22,583 nt of DNA from NCBI RefSeq assembly GCF_037132785.1, contig NZ_JBAHZZ010000177.1:1-22583 (forward strand), written 5' to 3'. A program made the position numbers and the translations under genes. Below the pieces are notes generated by a model. It made no database searches and was not told where the DNA came from. It saw only the letters and a program-made list of their open reading frames with translations. Position 1 is the stretch's first letter. Each line of letters opens with the position of its first letter. The stretch is from Flavicella sp037132785. GTDB lineage: Bacteria; Bacteroidota; Bacteroidia; Flavobacteriales; Flavobacteriaceae. Positions 7,212 to 15,056 of the stretch are shown piece after piece.

Positions 7212-8426
7212 ATGAATAAGGAAAAACAAAATATAGTTCCTGCATTGCGTTTTCCTGAGTTTGAAGGTAACTGGAATGTACTAAAAGGTGAAAATATTAC
7301 TGATAAAATCACTAAAGGAAGCTCACCTAAATGGCAAGGATTTAATTACGTAGATAAAGGTATTTTATTTGTAACAAGTGAGAATGTTAGAGATGGTTTT
7401 TTAGACATTTCTAAACCAAAATATTTAGAGTATGGTTTTCACGAAAAACAAAAGAACAGTCAGTTAAAAAAAGGAGATGTTTTAATTAATATTGTTGGAG
7501 CTTCAATTGGTCGGAGCACAATTTATAATCTAGATATTGAAGCCAATATTAATCAGGCTGTTGCAATATTCAGAGTAAAAAAACATATTTCAAATAATTT
7601 TATTTCATATTGTTTACAACTAGATGAAACACAAGAAAGTATGTTTGGTGTTCAATCTGAATCTGCAAGACCAAATTTATCTCTAACTAATTTAAAGGAA
7701 TTAATATTTAATATCCCCATATATTCTGAACAACAAAAAATAGCCAATTGTCTATCTTCATTAGACAATCTAATAACAGCAGAAACCGAAAAACTAGACC
7801 ATTTAAAAGACCATAAAAAAGGGTTGTTACAACAACTATTTCCTGCTAAAGGAGAAACCAAACCACAGTTTCGTTTTCCTGAGTTTGAGAATGATGGAGA
7901 TTGGGAGGAGAAAACTTTAGGAGATTGTCTTGATTATTTACAACCAACACCTTATTTAGTTAGCAGTACAGATTATAAAGATGAGTATGCAACACCTGTT
8001 TTAACTGCAGGGAAAACTTTTATTTTAGGTTACTCTAATGAAAAGGAAGGAATATTTACAGATAAATTACCTGTTATAATTTTTGATGATTTTACCACAG
8101 CTTCAAAATTTGTTGATTTTCCTTTTAAAGCAAAATCGTCTGCAATGAAAATGTTATTGGTCAAAGAAGATAATAACATCAAGTTTTTATTTGAAACTAT
8201 TCAAAACTTAAATTTTGAAGTAAGCACACATAAAAGGCATTGGATTTCTGTTTTTTCAAAACTTGACATTCTAATACCTAAAGACCCAAAAGAACAAGAA
8301 AAAATAGCCAATTGTTTTTCTAGTACAGATGATTTAATAAAAGCAGAAACAACAAAAATAGAAACTTTAAAAGCCCATAAAAAAGGCTTAATGCAGCAAT
8401 TGTTTCCTAATTCAATTACGAATTAA
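7212..8426 (+). CDS. hsdS: Type I restriction enzyme, S (specificity, HsdS) subunit
   Basis: HsdS recognises the bipartite target site and anchors two HsdM. The 404-residue protein has two target-recognition halves, each starting RFPEFE (R13 and R221) plus a tryptophan (GNW, GDW). Each half ends in a conserved helical spacer, EQQKIANCLSSLDNLI (from E173) and EQEKIANCFSSTDDLI (from E361), closing KKGLLQQLFP and KKGLMQQLFP. The DNA encoding RFPEFE is identical over 17 bp at 7248-7264 and 7872-7888. Its last codons (NSITN) lie inside an AATTACGAATT repeat that also supplies the stop. rhuM begins 10 bp downstream. Confidence 0.94.
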   Translation: MNKEKQNIVPALRFPEFEGNWNVLKGENITDKITKGSSPKWQGFNYVDKGILFVTSENVRDGFLDISKPKYLEYGFHEKQKNSQLKKGDVLINIVGASIGRSTIYNLDIEANINQAVAIFRVKKHISNNFISYCLQLDETQESMFGVQSESARPNLSLTNLKELIFNIPIYSEQQKIANCLSSLDNLITAETEKLDHLKDHKKGLLQQLFPAKGETKPQFRFPEFENDGDWEEKTLGDCLDYLQPTPYLVSSTDYKDEYATPVLTAGKTFILGYSNEKEGIFTDKLPVIIFDDFTTASKFVDFPFKAKSSAMKMLLVKEDNNIKFLFETIQNLNFEVSTHKRHWISVFSKLDILIPKDPKEQEKIANCFSSTDDLIKAETTKIETLKAHKKGLMQQLFPNSITN

Positions 8427-8444
8427 TAATTACGAGATGAAAAA
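8413..8444 (+). repeat. 32-bp direct repeat, copy 1 (hsdS/rhuM junction)
   Basis: It begins CAATTACGAATTAATAATTA and ends CGAGATGAAAAA, so it contains the hsdS stop and the rhuM start. Copy 2 at 9449-9480 differs at only 2 of 32 positions. The pair brackets rhuM exactly. Confidence 0.8.
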
Positions 8445-9486
8445 AAACGAGCTACAAGAAATAAACAACTTTGTGATTTTTGAAACAGAAAAAGGCAAGG
8501 TAAATATTGATGTGTATTTTAAAGACGAAACACTTTGGCTTACTCAAAAACGCATTGCAGAACTGTTTGAAAAAGACAGGACAGTTATTAGCAAACATCT
8601 CAAAAATATTTTTGAAAGTGATGAATTGCACGAAAATTTGGTATGTGCAAATTTTGCACACACCACTCAACACGGAGCCATAGAAGGAAAAACGCAAACT
8701 AAAGAAGTAAAATTTTACAATCTTAAAGCTATTACAGCAGTTGGTTACCGTGTAAACTCACCAAAAGCAACCGCATTTAGAAAATGGGCTACGGATATAC
8801 TACACGAATACATCATCAAAGGTTTTGCAATGGATGATGCCCGATTAAAACAAATAAAACATTTTGGTAAAGATTATTTTGATGAAATGCAGGAACGAAT
8901 TCGTGAAATTCGTTTAAGTGAAAGACGTTTATATCAAAAAATAACCGACATCTATGCCTTGTCTGCAGATTACGATAATAAAGATGCCATTACGAAGCAT
9001 TTTTTTGCAAGTGTACAAAACAAACTGCATTGGGCAATTACAGGTAAAACAGCCGCAGAAATTATTTACACAGAAGCAGATGCTACTATAATTTTTATGG
9101 GTTTAAAAACTTGGAAACAAGCACCTGAAGGTAAAATATTAAAAAGTGATGTAAGTGTAGCAAAAAACTATTTAAATGAAGAACACATTAAAGCATTACA
9201 GAGAATTGTAACTTCTTACCTAGATTTAGCCGAAAGTAGAGCAACCAACAGAATGGTAATGAATATGAAAGATTGGGATAAATTTTTAATTCAGTTTTTA
9301 GAATTAGCAGATTATCCTATTCTTACCCATAAAGGTAAAATAACGATGTTGGAAGCTAAACTAAAAGCAGAAACAGAATATAATAGCTTTAGAGTAATTC
9401 AAGACCAAAATTACATCTCAGATTTTGATGCAGAGATAAGTCAATTACCAATTACGAATCAAAAATTACGAGATGAAAAAGAATAA
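8437..9486 (+). CDS. rhuM: RhuM family protein (Virulence_RhuM), R-M accessory
   Basis: The 349-residue sequence matches the RhuM family in order. An N-terminal segment (KVNIDVYFKDETLWLTQKRI) leads into a helix-turn-helix-like part (AELFEKDRTVISKHLKNIF). Then come VKFYNLKAITAVGYRVNS, the invariant FRKWAT and a helical C-terminal half with KLHWAITGKTAAEIIYTEAD. The family was named from a Salmonella pathogenicity-island gene and is often found within type I R-M loci; its biochemical role is unknown to me. It is intact and about 10-25 residues longer than its relative in module C. The extension (PITNQKLRDEKE) is encoded by an AATTACGAAT repeat. Its end overlaps the next gene's ATG by 14 bp. Confidence 0.88.
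   Translation: MKKNELQEINNFVIFETEKGKVNIDVYFKDETLWLTQKRIAELFEKDRTVISKHLKNIFESDELHENLVCANFAHTTQHGAIEGKTQTKEVKFYNLKAITAVGYRVNSPKATAFRKWATDILHEYIIKGFAMDDARLKQIKHFGKDYFDEMQERIREIRLSERRLYQKITDIYALSADYDNKDAITKHFFASVQNKLHWAITGKTAAEIIYTEADATIIFMGLKTWKQAPEGKILKSDVSVAKNYLNEEHIKALQRIVTSYLDLAESRATNRMVMNMKDWDKFLIQFLELADYPILTHKGKITMLEAKLKAETEYNSFRVIQDQNYISDFDAEISQLPITNQKLRDEKE
9449..9480 (+). repeat. 32-bp direct repeat, copy 2 (rhuM/four-helix-bundle junction)
   Basis: It begins CAATTACGAATCAAAAATTA and ends CGAGATGAAAAA. It encodes the last residues of RhuM and, in another frame, provides the ATG (9473) of the next gene. It is 30/32 identical to the copy at 8413-8444. Confidence 0.8.
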
Positions 9487-9837
9487 TATCATACAAGAAA
9501 AGTCCTTTGCTTTTGCCGTAAGAGTTGTAAACTTATATAAATACTTAACTACGGAGAAAAGGAATATGTGTTATCTAAGCAATTGCTAAGAAGTGGCACT
9601 TCTGTTGGTGCAAATATTGAGGAATCTATTGGAGGACAATCAGAAAGAGATTTTTTATCCAAATTGAGTATTTCTTACAAAGAAGCAAGAGAATCTAAAT
9701 ATTGGTTAAAGTTATTATTAGCTACAGACTATCTTAATAAAGAGCAAGCTGATAGTTTAATAAATGATGCAGAAGAAATCTGTAAAATTATAGGAAGTAT
9801 TCAAGTAACAATGAAAAAGAAAATTCGTAATTCGTAA
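9473..9837 (+). pseudogene. Four-helix-bundle protein (S23 / IPR012657 type), frameshifted
   Basis: The family is a small (about 120 aa) four-helix-bundle protein of the kind first seen in 23S rRNA intervening sequences; the role in R-M loci is unknown. Reading from ATG 9473 gives MKKNNIIQEKSFAFAVRVVN and then LYKYLTTEKR, a good N-terminal helix, but the frame then stops within ten codons. The rest continues one frame over as LSKQLLRSGTSVGANIEES (from 9568), ending KKKIRNS. Adding one G after AGAAAAGG at 9561-9562 restores EKREYVLSKQLLRSGTS, the family pattern, so one base is missing. GTG 9568 could start a shortened product of 89 residues lacking the first helix. The stop lies in an AATTCGTAATT repeat. 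Confidence 0.8.
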
Positions 9838-9855
9838 TTGAAAATTCGTAATTAA
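9821..9855 (+). repeat. AATTCGTAATT repeats before hsdM
   Basis: Three tandem-like copies of ATTCGTAATT occupy the junction between the four-helix-bundle gene and hsdM, in inverse orientation to the copies at 8413 and 9449. They encode the last codons of the broken gene and its stop, and end 7 bp before the hsdM ATG. Confidence 0.75.
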
Positions 9856-9861
9856 AATAAT

Positions 9862-11502
9862 ATGACAGCAAAACAAAAACAAGAAGAATTAGGGAAAGTA
9901 CTTTGGGATATCGCAAACGATTTAAGAGGTGCGATGAATGCAGATGATTTTCGTGATTATATGCTATCCTTTTTATTTTTACGTTACTTATCAGATAATT
10001 ATGAGGGTTCTGTAAAAAAAGAATTAGGTTCAGATTATCCTATATTAGCAAAAGAAGATAAGCGTACACCGCTTTCTGTTTGGTATGAAGATAACGAAGA
10101 GGACATAGAACCATTTGAAAAACAAATGCGTAAAAAAGTGCATTATGTTATAAAGCCAGAATATTTATGGGCAAGCATATCAGAATTAGCACGTACCCAA
10201 CATAATGATTTATTAAGTGACCTTCAAGATGGATTTAAGTACATAGAAAATGAATCTTTTGAAAGTTCCTTTAAAGGCTTATTCTCAGAAATCAATCTAG
10301 ATTCAGAAAAACTAGGAAAAACCTATACAGATAGAAATAAAACACTCTGTAAGATAATTAAAAGTATTTCTGATGGTATTTCAGAGTTTTCAACCGATAG
10401 CGATACACTTGGTGATGCTTACGAGTATTTAATTGGTGAATTTGCAGCAGGTTCAGGTAAAAAAGCAGGTGAGTTTTATACACCACAGCAATTATCTACC
10501 ATTCTGTCAGAAATTGTAACCTTAGATAGTCAAAACCCAAAAGCAGGTAAAAAGAAAAAACTCAATAGAGTATTAGATTTTGCTTGTGGTTCTGGTTCTT
10601 TACTTTTAAATGTAAAAAGTAAAATTGAAAACCAAGAAGGCGGTGGTACGATTAGCCGAATCTACGGTCAAGAAAAAAACATAACAACATACAATTTAGC
10701 ACGTATGAATATGTTGTTGCACGGAGTAAAAGATTCTGAATTTGAAATATTTCACGGAGATACTTTAAAAAACGAATGGGATATTTTAAACGAAATGAAT
10801 CCTGCTAAAAAATACACCTTTGATGCTATTGTAGCAAATCCACCTTTTAGTTTACGTTGGGATGCATCAGAAGCAATGGGCGAAAATTTCCGTTATAAAA
10901 ATTACGGTTTAGCACCAAAATCGGCAGCAGATTTCGCCTTTTTATTACACGGTTTCCACTTTTTAAGTGATGAAGGTACAATGGCTATTATTTTACCTCA
11001 CGGAGTTTTATTTAGAGGCGGAGCAGAATCTCGAATTAGAACCAAACTATTAAAAGACGGAAATATTGATACTGTTATTGGCTTACCTTCTAACTTATTC
11101 TTTTCAACAGGAATCCCTGTATGTATTTTAATATTGAAGAAATGTAAAAAGGATGATGATGTACTATTTATAAATGCAAGTGAGCATTATAAAAAAGAGA
11201 AACGCCAAAATATTTTACGTGAAGGAAAAGATGGAGAAGCCAATGATATTCAAAAAATTGTAGAAACCTATCAAAACCGACCTGAAAAAATTGAGCGTTA
11301 TGCACGTAGAGTTTCTATGGAAGAAATAGAGAAGAACGATTACAACCTGAATATTTCTCGGTATGTAAGTACGGCAATAGCAGAAGTTAAAATTGACTTA
11401 AAAGAAGTGAATGAAAAACTGGCAGATATTGAAAAGAAAGCGAATAAATCATTGAAAGAGCATAATAAATTTTTAACAGAATTAGGTTTGGAAACGATTT
11501 GA
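9862..11502 (+). CDS. hsdM: Type I DNA methyltransferase, M (HsdM) subunit
   Basis: HsdM is the adenine-N6 methyltransferase that protects host sites and completes the restriction complex. The 546-residue protein has an N-terminal HsdM helical domain (ELGKVLWDIANDLRGAMNAD and onward, about 1-165), then GEFYTPQQLS. SAM-binding motif I is D239-FACGSGSL, and catalytic motif IV is N326-P-P-F329. The C-terminal helix (about 505-546) is Lys/Glu-rich and probably pairs with HsdS. It is the last gene of module B and ends about 10 bp before the conserved tail. The sequence is clearly different from the HsdM of module C, so this is not a duplicate. Confidence 0.96.
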   Translation: MTAKQKQEELGKVLWDIANDLRGAMNADDFRDYMLSFLFLRYLSDNYEGSVKKELGSDYPILAKEDKRTPLSVWYEDNEEDIEPFEKQMRKKVHYVIKPEYLWASISELARTQHNDLLSDLQDGFKYIENESFESSFKGLFSEINLDSEKLGKTYTDRNKTLCKIIKSISDGISEFSTDSDTLGDAYEYLIGEFAAGSGKKAGEFYTPQQLSTILSEIVTLDSQNPKAGKKKKLNRVLDFACGSGSLLLNVKSKIENQEGGGTISRIYGQEKNITTYNLARMNMLLHGVKDSEFEIFHGDTLKNEWDILNEMNPAKKYTFDAIVANPPFSLRWDASEAMGENFRYKNYGLAPKSAADFAFLLHGFHFLSDEGTMAIILPHGVLFRGGAESRIRTKLLKDGNIDTVIGLPSNLFFSTGIPVCILILKKCKKDDDVLFINASEHYKKEKRQNILREGKDGEANDIQKIVETYQNRPEKIERYARRVSMEEIEKNDYNLNISRYVSTAIAEVKIDLKEVNEKLADIEKKANKSLKEHNKFLTELGLETI

Positions 11503-11511
11503 ATGGTTGAA

Positions 11512-11615
11512 TAAGCCAACGCAAGTTCAAGCACATTTAAAGTTTGCTCGTGCCTCACAAATTTAAAAGAGCTTTCACGCCAACGCTAGCAAGTTTGCGG
11601 AATAAAAAAGCCAGA
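11512..11615 (+). repeat. Cassette B 3' tail repeat
   Basis: This tail is almost identical to 19551-19657: AAGCCAACGCAAGTTCAAGC, ACATTTAAAGTTTGCTCG, CCTCACAAATTTAAAAGAGC, TTTCACGCCAACGCTAGC, AAGTTTGCGG and AAAAAGCCAGACA. It also resembles the head of the same cassette (3675-3735: CAAGCACATTT, TTTGCTCGTGCCTCACAAA, AAAAGAGCTT), so each R-M cassette carries partial direct repeats just inside both ends. I see no gene. Confidence 0.8.
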
Positions 11616-11811
11616 CAGGTAACAATGTATAAAAAACATAGGGCGTTTGTGCTAAACCGCAAGCTCTGTGTTTATTTACAAAGTCCACTAAATATAAAAT
11701 TTGGCATTTAATAGAAAAATAAAAGCAAAATATTTATATTTAGCTAAGTAATAAACCGAAACGAAAGTGCTTTTTTACTGCCCTACGTTTCTTATACTAA
11801 CCGTTAGGTGC
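11616..11811 (+). repeat. attC-like palindromic repeat, copy 3 (complete)
   Basis: Outer arms are TATAAAAAACATAGGGC (11628-11644) and GCCCTACGTTTCTTATA (11780-11796), 15 of 17 pairs. The inner stem is CTAAATATAAA (11688-11698) with TTTATATTTAG (11733-11743), 11 of 11 pairs. The left end is CAGGTAACAATG and the right end CCGTTAGGTGCAAGC. The extreme ends (AGGTAAC / GTTAGGT) do not complement each other. Instead, the left end complements the start of module B and the right end complements the end of module C. Confidence 0.8.
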
Positions 11812-11989
11812 AAGCTAAAAAAAAAGCCACCACACGGTCAAGCACATTTAATTTTGTTCGTACCTCACAAAATAAAAAGAGCTTGTCCTTTCCCACCACC
11901 ATCCATACCGAATGATTATTTTTATACTCATATCGTGAGATGTTAATGAAATATTATTACATTAGCACTCTGAATTAAATTATTCAAAA
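11812..11989 (+). promoter_or_regulatory. Conserved cassette head / leader of the second HTH gene
   Basis: This leader is homologous to 3650-3828 almost to the start codon, with small substitutions and indels. The CTCA-N5-TGAG inverted repeat is kept at 11927-11939. Conservation upstream of two different R-M operons points to shared control, perhaps by either HTH protein. It contains no ORF. Confidence 0.5.
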
Positions 11990-12175
11990 ATGAACCGAAT
12001 AAAAGAGGTTTTAGACACAAAAGGAATTAAGCAAATCTGGTTGGCTGAACAATTAGGAAAAAGCTATAATATGGTAAATTCTTATGCTCAGAACAGAAGA
12101 CAACCGAGTATTGAAGATTTGTACAAGATTGCAAAAATCTTAAACGTAAGTGCAAAAGAACTATTAGTAGACTAA
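11990..12175 (+). CDS. XRE-family HTH regulator (R-M control protein-like), second copy
   Basis: This 61-residue single-domain Cro/CI-type protein has the helix-turn-helix around IKQIWLAEQLGKSYNMVNSY and then NRRQPSIEDLYKIAKILNV. About 47 of 61 positions match the HTH protein at 3829-4017. The central 19 residues from LGKSYNMV to RRQPS, which include the recognition helix, are identical. The two proteins are therefore likely to bind the same operator and cross-regulate. hsdM starts 19 bp downstream. Confidence 0.85.
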   Translation: MNRIKEVLDTKGIKQIWLAEQLGKSYNMVNSYAQNRRQPSIEDLYKIAKILNVSAKELLVD

Positions 12176-12194
12176 AATTTTAGAAAAAATATAA

Positions 12195-13748
12195 ATGGCA
12201 AAACAAGTAAAAACAAAATCAATAGAAGAAACGCTTTGGCAAGCCTGCGATAAATTAAGAGGCTCGGTAGAATCTAGCGAATACAAACACGTAGTTTTAG
12301 GACTTATCTTCTTAAAATTTGCCAGCGATAAATTTGAAGAACGCAGAGAAGAACTCATTGCTGAAGGCAAAGAAAAGTACGTAGAAATGAAAGATTTCTA
12401 CAATATGAAAAACGTATTTTTCTTATTGGAAGATTCGCGTTGGTCTTTTATAAAAGCCAATGCCAAACAAGACGATTTAGCATTAAAAATAGATACTGCC
12501 TTACACAACATAGAAAAAAACAATCCTGCTTTAAAAGGAGCATTGCCTGACAATTATTTTTCTCGTTTAGGACTAGACAAAACCAAACTCGCTTCGCTTA
12601 TTGATAAGATTAGCGAAATAAATACCATTGCCGATAAACAAAACGATATTGTTGGACGAGTGTACGAGTATTTCCTAGCCAAATTTGCCATAAAAGAAGG
12701 AAAGGGAAAAGGAGAATTTTATACACCAAAAAGTATTGTAAACCTTATTGCCGAAATGATAGAACCTTACCAAGGTATTATTTATGACCCTGCTTGTGGT
12801 TCTGGTGGTATGTTTGTACAGTCTATTAAGTTTTTAGAAAGCCATCACGGAAACAAAAAAGAGGTTTCTGTATATGGGCAAGAATATACCAATACGACCT
12901 ACAAACTGGCTAAAATGAATTTAGCAATTAGAGGTATTTCTGCCAATTTGGGCGAAAAAGCAGCCGATACTTTTGGCAATGACCAACACCCAGATTTAAA
13001 AGCCGATTTTATAATGGCAAACCCGCCTTTTAACCAAAAAGATTGGAGAGCGGAAAGTGAATTGACAGACGACCCAAGATGGAAAGGTTATGATGTACCG
13101 CCAAAATCTAATGCCAATTATGGATGGATTTTAAATATGGCTTCTAAACTCTCCGATAATGGAGTTGCTGGTTTTATACTAGCAAATGGTGCACTTTCTG
13201 GTGGAGGAGACGAATATAAAATAAGACGTAAATTAATTGAAAATAATATGGTAGAAGCCATTATTATTCTTCCACAAAATATGTTTTACACGACTAACAT
13301 TTCTGTAACACTTTGGATTTTAAACAAAAACAAAACAGCAAAAACCGTAGATAAAGGAGACGAAACTCGTAACTACCGTAAACGGGAAGAAGAAATCTTG
13401 TTTATGGATTTACGCAAAAAAGGAGAACCTTTCGAGAAAAAATACATTCAGTTTTCGCCTACGCAAATACAAGATATTGCTGAAACCTTTCATACTTGGC
13501 AAACCAATAAAGATGCCTACCAAGATATACCAGAATATTGTTACTCTGCCAATAAAACAGAAGTAGAAAAAAAGGATTTTTCTTTAGTACCTAGTAAATA
13601 CATAGAATTTGTAAACCGAGACGAAAACATAGATTTTGATACCAAAATGAAAAGTTTACAAACCGAATTAAAAGACCTTTTGGCACAAGAAGAACAATCT
13701 AAAGCCGATTTACAAAACGTTTTTAAAACCTTGGGCTATGAGTTATAA
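12195..13748 (+). CDS. hsdM: Type I DNA methyltransferase, M (HsdM) subunit, second system
   Basis: The 517-residue HsdM has the N-terminal helical domain (ETLWQACDKLRGSVESSEYK, then GLIFLKFASDKFEER) and GEFYTPKSIVNLIAEM. SAM motif I is D198-PACGSGG and the catalytic motif is N276-P-P-F279, followed by NQKDW. The C-terminal coiled segment (about 475-517) is suited to binding HsdS. Its last 11 bases overlap the hsdS start, so the two are probably translationally coupled, as is usual for hsdM-hsdS. Its N-terminal domain and motif surroundings differ from the HsdM of module B, which implies a separate system with its own specificity. Confidence 0.96.
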   Translation: MAKQVKTKSIEETLWQACDKLRGSVESSEYKHVVLGLIFLKFASDKFEERREELIAEGKEKYVEMKDFYNMKNVFFLLEDSRWSFIKANAKQDDLALKIDTALHNIEKNNPALKGALPDNYFSRLGLDKTKLASLIDKISEINTIADKQNDIVGRVYEYFLAKFAIKEGKGKGEFYTPKSIVNLIAEMIEPYQGIIYDPACGSGGMFVQSIKFLESHHGNKKEVSVYGQEYTNTTYKLAKMNLAIRGISANLGEKAADTFGNDQHPDLKADFIMANPPFNQKDWRAESELTDDPRWKGYDVPPKSNANYGWILNMASKLSDNGVAGFILANGALSGGGDEYKIRRKLIENNMVEAIIILPQNMFYTTNISVTLWILNKNKTAKTVDKGDETRNYRKREEEILFMDLRKKGEPFEKKYIQFSPTQIQDIAETFHTWQTNKDAYQDIPEYCYSANKTEVEKKDFSLVPSKYIEFVNRDENIDFDTKMKSLQTELKDLLAQEEQSKADLQNVFKTLGYEL

Positions 13749-14934
13749 ACGAATAGGCGATTTTATAGAATTAGTTGATGAACGAAACAAAGATTTATCA
13801 ATAACTAAATTACTAGGTTTAAGTATTTCAAAACAATTTATTCCTTCTGTGGCAAATACCATTGGAACGAATATGAAAACCTATAAAATAATTCGGAAAA
13901 ATCAATTTGCTTGTAGTGTAATGCAGGTAAGAAGAGATGGAAAAATGCCTGTTGCATTATTAAAAGAATTTGATGAAGCAATTATTTCGCAAGCGTACCC
14001 TGTTTTTCAGGTAATTGATGAAACTGAATTACTGCCAGATTATTTAATGATGTGGTTTACTCGTTCGGAATTTGATAGGCAAGCAACCTTTCACGCAGTT
14101 GGTGGCGTTAGGGGAAGTTTAGAGTGGGAAGATTTTTTAGATTTTGAACTCCCAATCCCATCCATAGAAAAACAACAACAAATAGTAGCCGAATACAATA
14201 CGGTAACAAACCGCATAAACCTAAACAACCAACTCAACCAAAAACTAGAAGAAACCGCACAAGCATTGTACAAACATTGGTTTGTAGATTTTGAGTTTCC
14301 TAATACAGAAAATAAACCTTATAAATCTTCTGGTGGCAAAATGGTTTTTAATGAAGAATTGGAAAAAGATATTCCTGTTGGATGGAGTTTAAAAAGATTG
14401 AATGAAATCTCGAAAATTACAATGGGTCAATCACCTAGTGGTGAAACTTATAATGAATTAGGAGTTGGTGAAGTTTTTTATCAAGGTAGAACAGATTTTG
14501 GTTTTAGATTACCAACAATAAGAAGTTATACAACTGAACCAAAAAGGATAGCAAAAAAAGGAGATATATTAATGTCTGTCCGTGCACCCGTTGGTGATTT
14601 AAATATTGCAAATACAGATTGCTGTATAGGTAGAGGAATATCTTCAATTAGAAGTATTGAAGCGAGTTATACTTTTTACTTAATGAAAAATTTTAAAAAA
14701 CTATTTGATTCAAGTAAAGGAACAGGGACTATTTTTAGCTCAATAAATAAAGATGAGTTATTTGATTTAAAAATCATTTACAATAAAGAAATAGCTATAT
14801 TTTTTAATAATAAAATCAATAAAGTAGACAAGTCTATATATAAGAATTGCGAACAAATAGTAGTCCTCCAAGAATTTCAAAGCCTATTATTAGCAAAAAT
14901 GACACAGCAAGAAACTAAACTTCAAGCCGTATGA
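13738..14934 (+). CDS. hsdS: Type I restriction enzyme, S (HsdS) subunit, second system
   Basis: The 398-residue specificity subunit has a first recognition domain (about 1-148). A conserved coiled spacer follows from I149 (IVAEYNTVTNRINLNNQLNQ onward) through ALYKHWFVDFEFP (W181). The second recognition domain begins DIPVGWSLKRLNEISKITMG, includes KKGDILMSVRAPVGDLNIA, and is followed by a terminal helix (VVLQEFQSLLLAKM). The stop overlaps an ATG (14931) of a rhuM 5' remnant in ATGA fashion. It shares little with the module B HsdS, so the DNA target should differ. Confidence 0.93.
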   Translation: MSYKRIGDFIELVDERNKDLSITKLLGLSISKQFIPSVANTIGTNMKTYKIIRKNQFACSVMQVRRDGKMPVALLKEFDEAIISQAYPVFQVIDETELLPDYLMMWFTRSEFDRQATFHAVGGVRGSLEWEDFLDFELPIPSIEKQQQIVAEYNTVTNRINLNNQLNQKLEETAQALYKHWFVDFEFPNTENKPYKSSGGKMVFNEELEKDIPVGWSLKRLNEISKITMGQSPSGETYNELGVGEVFYQGRTDFGFRLPTIRSYTTEPKRIAKKGDILMSVRAPVGDLNIANTDCCIGRGISSIRSIEASYTFYLMKNFKKLFDSSKGTGTIFSSINKDELFDLKIIYNKEIAIFFNNKINKVDKSIYKNCEQIVVLQEFQSLLLAKMTQQETKLQAV

Positions 14935-15056
14935 GTCAAGACCAAATATTAATATATCAAAACATAAAAATAATGGTTAATGATAAATTATTAATGGTTA
15001 ATGAATGGGAGGTAATTAATCATTTACCATTAACAACTTACAATTATGAAAAATGA
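14931..15056 (+). pseudogene. rhuM 5'-end remnant fused to a GGTTAATG repeat
   Basis: The first 12 or so codons (MSQDQILIYQN) nearly duplicate the start of the next rhuM copy (MKNDQILIYQNQDGNIKI at 15046). Twelve bases, CAAGACGGTAAC, are missing before ATAAAAATA. The reading frame then runs through a 90-bp palindromic repeat (14967-15056) to a stop, giving a 41-codon ORF with no plausible function. It is best read as what is left of an earlier rhuM copy. Confidence 0.65.
14967..15056 (+). repeat. GGTTAATG palindromic repeat, copy 1
   Basis: It starts AAAATAATGGTTAATGATAA and contains TTAATGGTTAATG, which pairs with CATTTACCATTAA across a short loop; it ends at TTATGAAAAATGA. It is homologous to 15274-15361, and both copies end at the start codon of a rhuM reading frame. 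Confidence 0.75.

Larger units (their letters stand above)
3642..11803 (+). mobile_element. Integron-like cassette B: complete type I R-M operon (about 8.2 kb)
   Basis: The start core GTTACCTG (3641-3648) is matched by its reverse complement CAGGTAAC (11616-11623) at the beginning of the closing repeat. Gene order is HTH regulator, hsdR, hsdS, rhuM, frameshifted four-helix-bundle gene, hsdM, all on the + strand. For an integron cassette this is extraordinarily long, since typical cassettes carry one short gene. Accretion within a shorter original cassette is a reasonable alternative. Confidence 0.55.

Noticed and set aside
7024..7215. 63-codon ORF between hsdR and hsdS
   Set aside because: It translates the AATTACGAATT and GGGCGTGCCC repeats only, overlaps both neighbours and has no protein-like pattern.
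9554..9570. Programmed -1 frameshift in the four-helix-bundle gene
   Set aside because: G AAA AGG does not allow good re-pairing of both tRNAs, and other members of this family as I know them are in one frame.
7212..14934. Phase-variable hsdS inversion system
   Set aside because: The two hsdS genes share no long inverted repeats, lie on the same strand 6 kb apart in different operons, and no site-specific invertase gene is present.
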